Positions 63,530-64,000 of a DNA stretch of 64,000 nucleotides are shown here, piece after piece (position 1 is the stretch's first letter; each line of letters opens with the position of its first letter). The DNA lies in contig JAFZLD010000013.1 in the NCBI GenBank assembly GCA_017553505.1, positions 1-64,000 of the forward strand, read 5' to 3'. The notes below the pieces were generated by a model. The model was not told the DNA's origin. It did no database searches and saw only the letters and a list, made by a program, of their open reading frames with translations. Made by a program: the position numbers and the translations under genes. Source of the stretch: Lachnospiraceae bacterium. Lineage in GTDB: Bacteria > Bacillota > Clostridia > Lachnospirales > Lachnospiraceae.

Positions 63530-63892
63530 TTAGTTGTAATACCAGCCATATCCGCCGGACTGATCTTTAAAAGGATTATTGAATTCTTCTAATGATGCAG
63601 TTCCCTGTCCGTTATCAGCCGGCTTGTAGGTTGCACTGTAGTCGTAATTTGTGGAGTCTCCCTGAGTAATCCACACATAGCACTGCTTGATATACTTATT
63701 GGCAGTAACGCCGTAAGCGCTGTCGTCAGAAGTTGTCTTCCAGCCGGAATTAAACCATGCGATAGCTTTTAAGTATACCAGATTCGTTTTTCCATATGAG
63801 CCATAAGGAGAAAGTGACATACCACGTGCAATTATTGTTGTCGAGAAGCAAACTACTAAAGCCGCTAATACTATTGCGATTCTTTTCTTCAT
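63530..63892 (-). CDS. Small secreted aromatic-rich protein, candidate export or sensing partner of the ABC system
   Basis: The protein has 120 residues. It has a clear signal peptide (MKKRIAIVLAALVVCFSTT), with cleavage probably near residue 24. The mature part of about 97 residues is unusually aromatic (about 12 Tyr, 4 Trp, 3 Phe by count), has one Cys, and ends GGYGWYYN. I find no named family: the tyrosine-rich end recalls lactococcin 972-type bacteriocins, but the family's N-terminal GGxWxYG motif and histidine pattern are missing. The ATG at 63892 has AAAGGAGG 12 bases upstream, a long but usable spacing. It heads the permease-permease-ATPase operon, so it may be a bacteriocin-like product, a signal, or a ligand-binding partner. 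All three are inference. Confidence 0.65.
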   Translation of the reverse strand: MKKRIAIVLAALVVCFSTTIIARGMSLSPYGSYGKTNLVYLKAIAWFNSGWKTTSDDSAYGVTANKYIKQCYVWITQGDSTNYDYSATYKPADNGQGTASLEEFNNPFKDQSGGYGWYYN

Positions 63893-63936
63893 ATTTGATA
63901 TTAACCTCCTTTCATATAAGTATTTAGCGTACATCG

Positions 63937-63966
63937 ATGATAAATTGATAACACGTGTATTGTCAA
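63937..63966 (-). promoter_or_regulatory. Promoter of the secreted-protein/ABC operon with embedded palindrome
   Basis: On the minus strand a perfect TTGACA (63961-63966), 18 bases and TATCAT (63937-63942). The spacer contains the palindrome ACACGTGT (63951-63958), a possible regulator site. It is about 45 bases upstream of the chosen start codon. Confidence 0.6.
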
Positions 63967-64000
63967 TCTACATTTATGACGCCAATTCTTAATATTTTCA

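Noticed and set aside
63530-63892. Assignment of the secreted small protein to lactococcin 972
   Set aside because: The ABC neighbour and tyrosine-rich C-terminus are suggestive, but the conserved GGxWxYG start and histidine pattern of that family are not present.
1-64000. tRNA, rRNA, insertion sequence or prophage genes
   Set aside because: I inspected the gaps between genes and the gene list and found no cloverleaf-like sequence, transposase, integrase or phage structural gene.

Overview
The window looks like a chromosomal segment of a low-to-moderate GC Firmicute of the class Clostridia, most likely a Lachnospiraceae member (Butyrivibrio/Roseburia-like gut or rumen anaerobe). The grounds are gene content and order: an apt-relA/spoT-MBL-hemZ-hisS run, a priA-def-fmt-rsmB-rlmN-prpC-prkC-rsgA run, a rimP-nusA-ylxR-ylxQ-infB-rbfA-nrnA-truB-ribF run, a fused SecDF, Shine-Dalgarno sequences of the AAAGGAGG type, and a secreted family-5 glycoside hydrolase. 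The genus call is inference. I see no tRNA, rRNA, CRISPR array, insertion sequence or phage gene.

Layout. (1) 1-8.6 kb, cell surface: the first codons of a leftward gene with a good promoter, an SCP2-fold protein with a histone-H1-like Lys/Ala tail, and a sortase one base downstream of a giant wall-anchored protein ending in LAKTG. Divergent from these is a multi-spanning DUF6020/GT-C-like membrane protein. (2) 8.6-33.4 kb, one long leftward housekeeping array from apt to alr. It covers stringent response, tRNA charging, secretion, recombination and replication restart, translation initiation chemistry, rRNA methylation, the PrpC/PrkC phosphatase-kinase pair, RsgA, then a GH5 lipoprotein, a YgjV-GNAT protein and alanine racemase. 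(3) 33.5-39.7 kb, an envelope/efflux module: TetR regulator, DUF308 protein, MMPL transporter, secreted coiled-coil protein, and a separate membrane protein. (4) 39.8-43.5 kb, a rightward heterodimeric ABC exporter followed by a decayed chemoreceptor fragment. (5) 43.5-53.1 kb, the leftward NusA/IF2 operon ending in a one-domain RibF and a Na/Pi cotransporter. (6) 53.3-56.0 kb, a rightward glycolipid glycosyltransferase / NodB deacetylase / flippase-like operon. (7) 56.0-59.7 kb, a leftward VTC-DUF4956-DUF4353 module and a two-gene operon of unknown function that includes a 49-residue protein. (8) 59.9-64 kb, a lone ECF-type S component and a MacB-like ABC system (ATPase plus two separate permeases) headed by a small aromatic-rich secreted protein under a strong predicted promoter.

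The core genes form two large co-directional operons whose neighbours overlap by 1-17 bases, which implies translational coupling. The accessory material sits at the two ends and at 33-43 kb. The best candidates for something undescribed are the secreted-peptide/ABC locus at the right end, the SCP2/H1-tail protein, the VTC-DUF4956-DUF4353 module, and two consecutive RNA hairpins in front of relA/spoT. Start sites were re-chosen wherever a Shine-Dalgarno sequence favoured an internal start; several starts are GTG or TTG.
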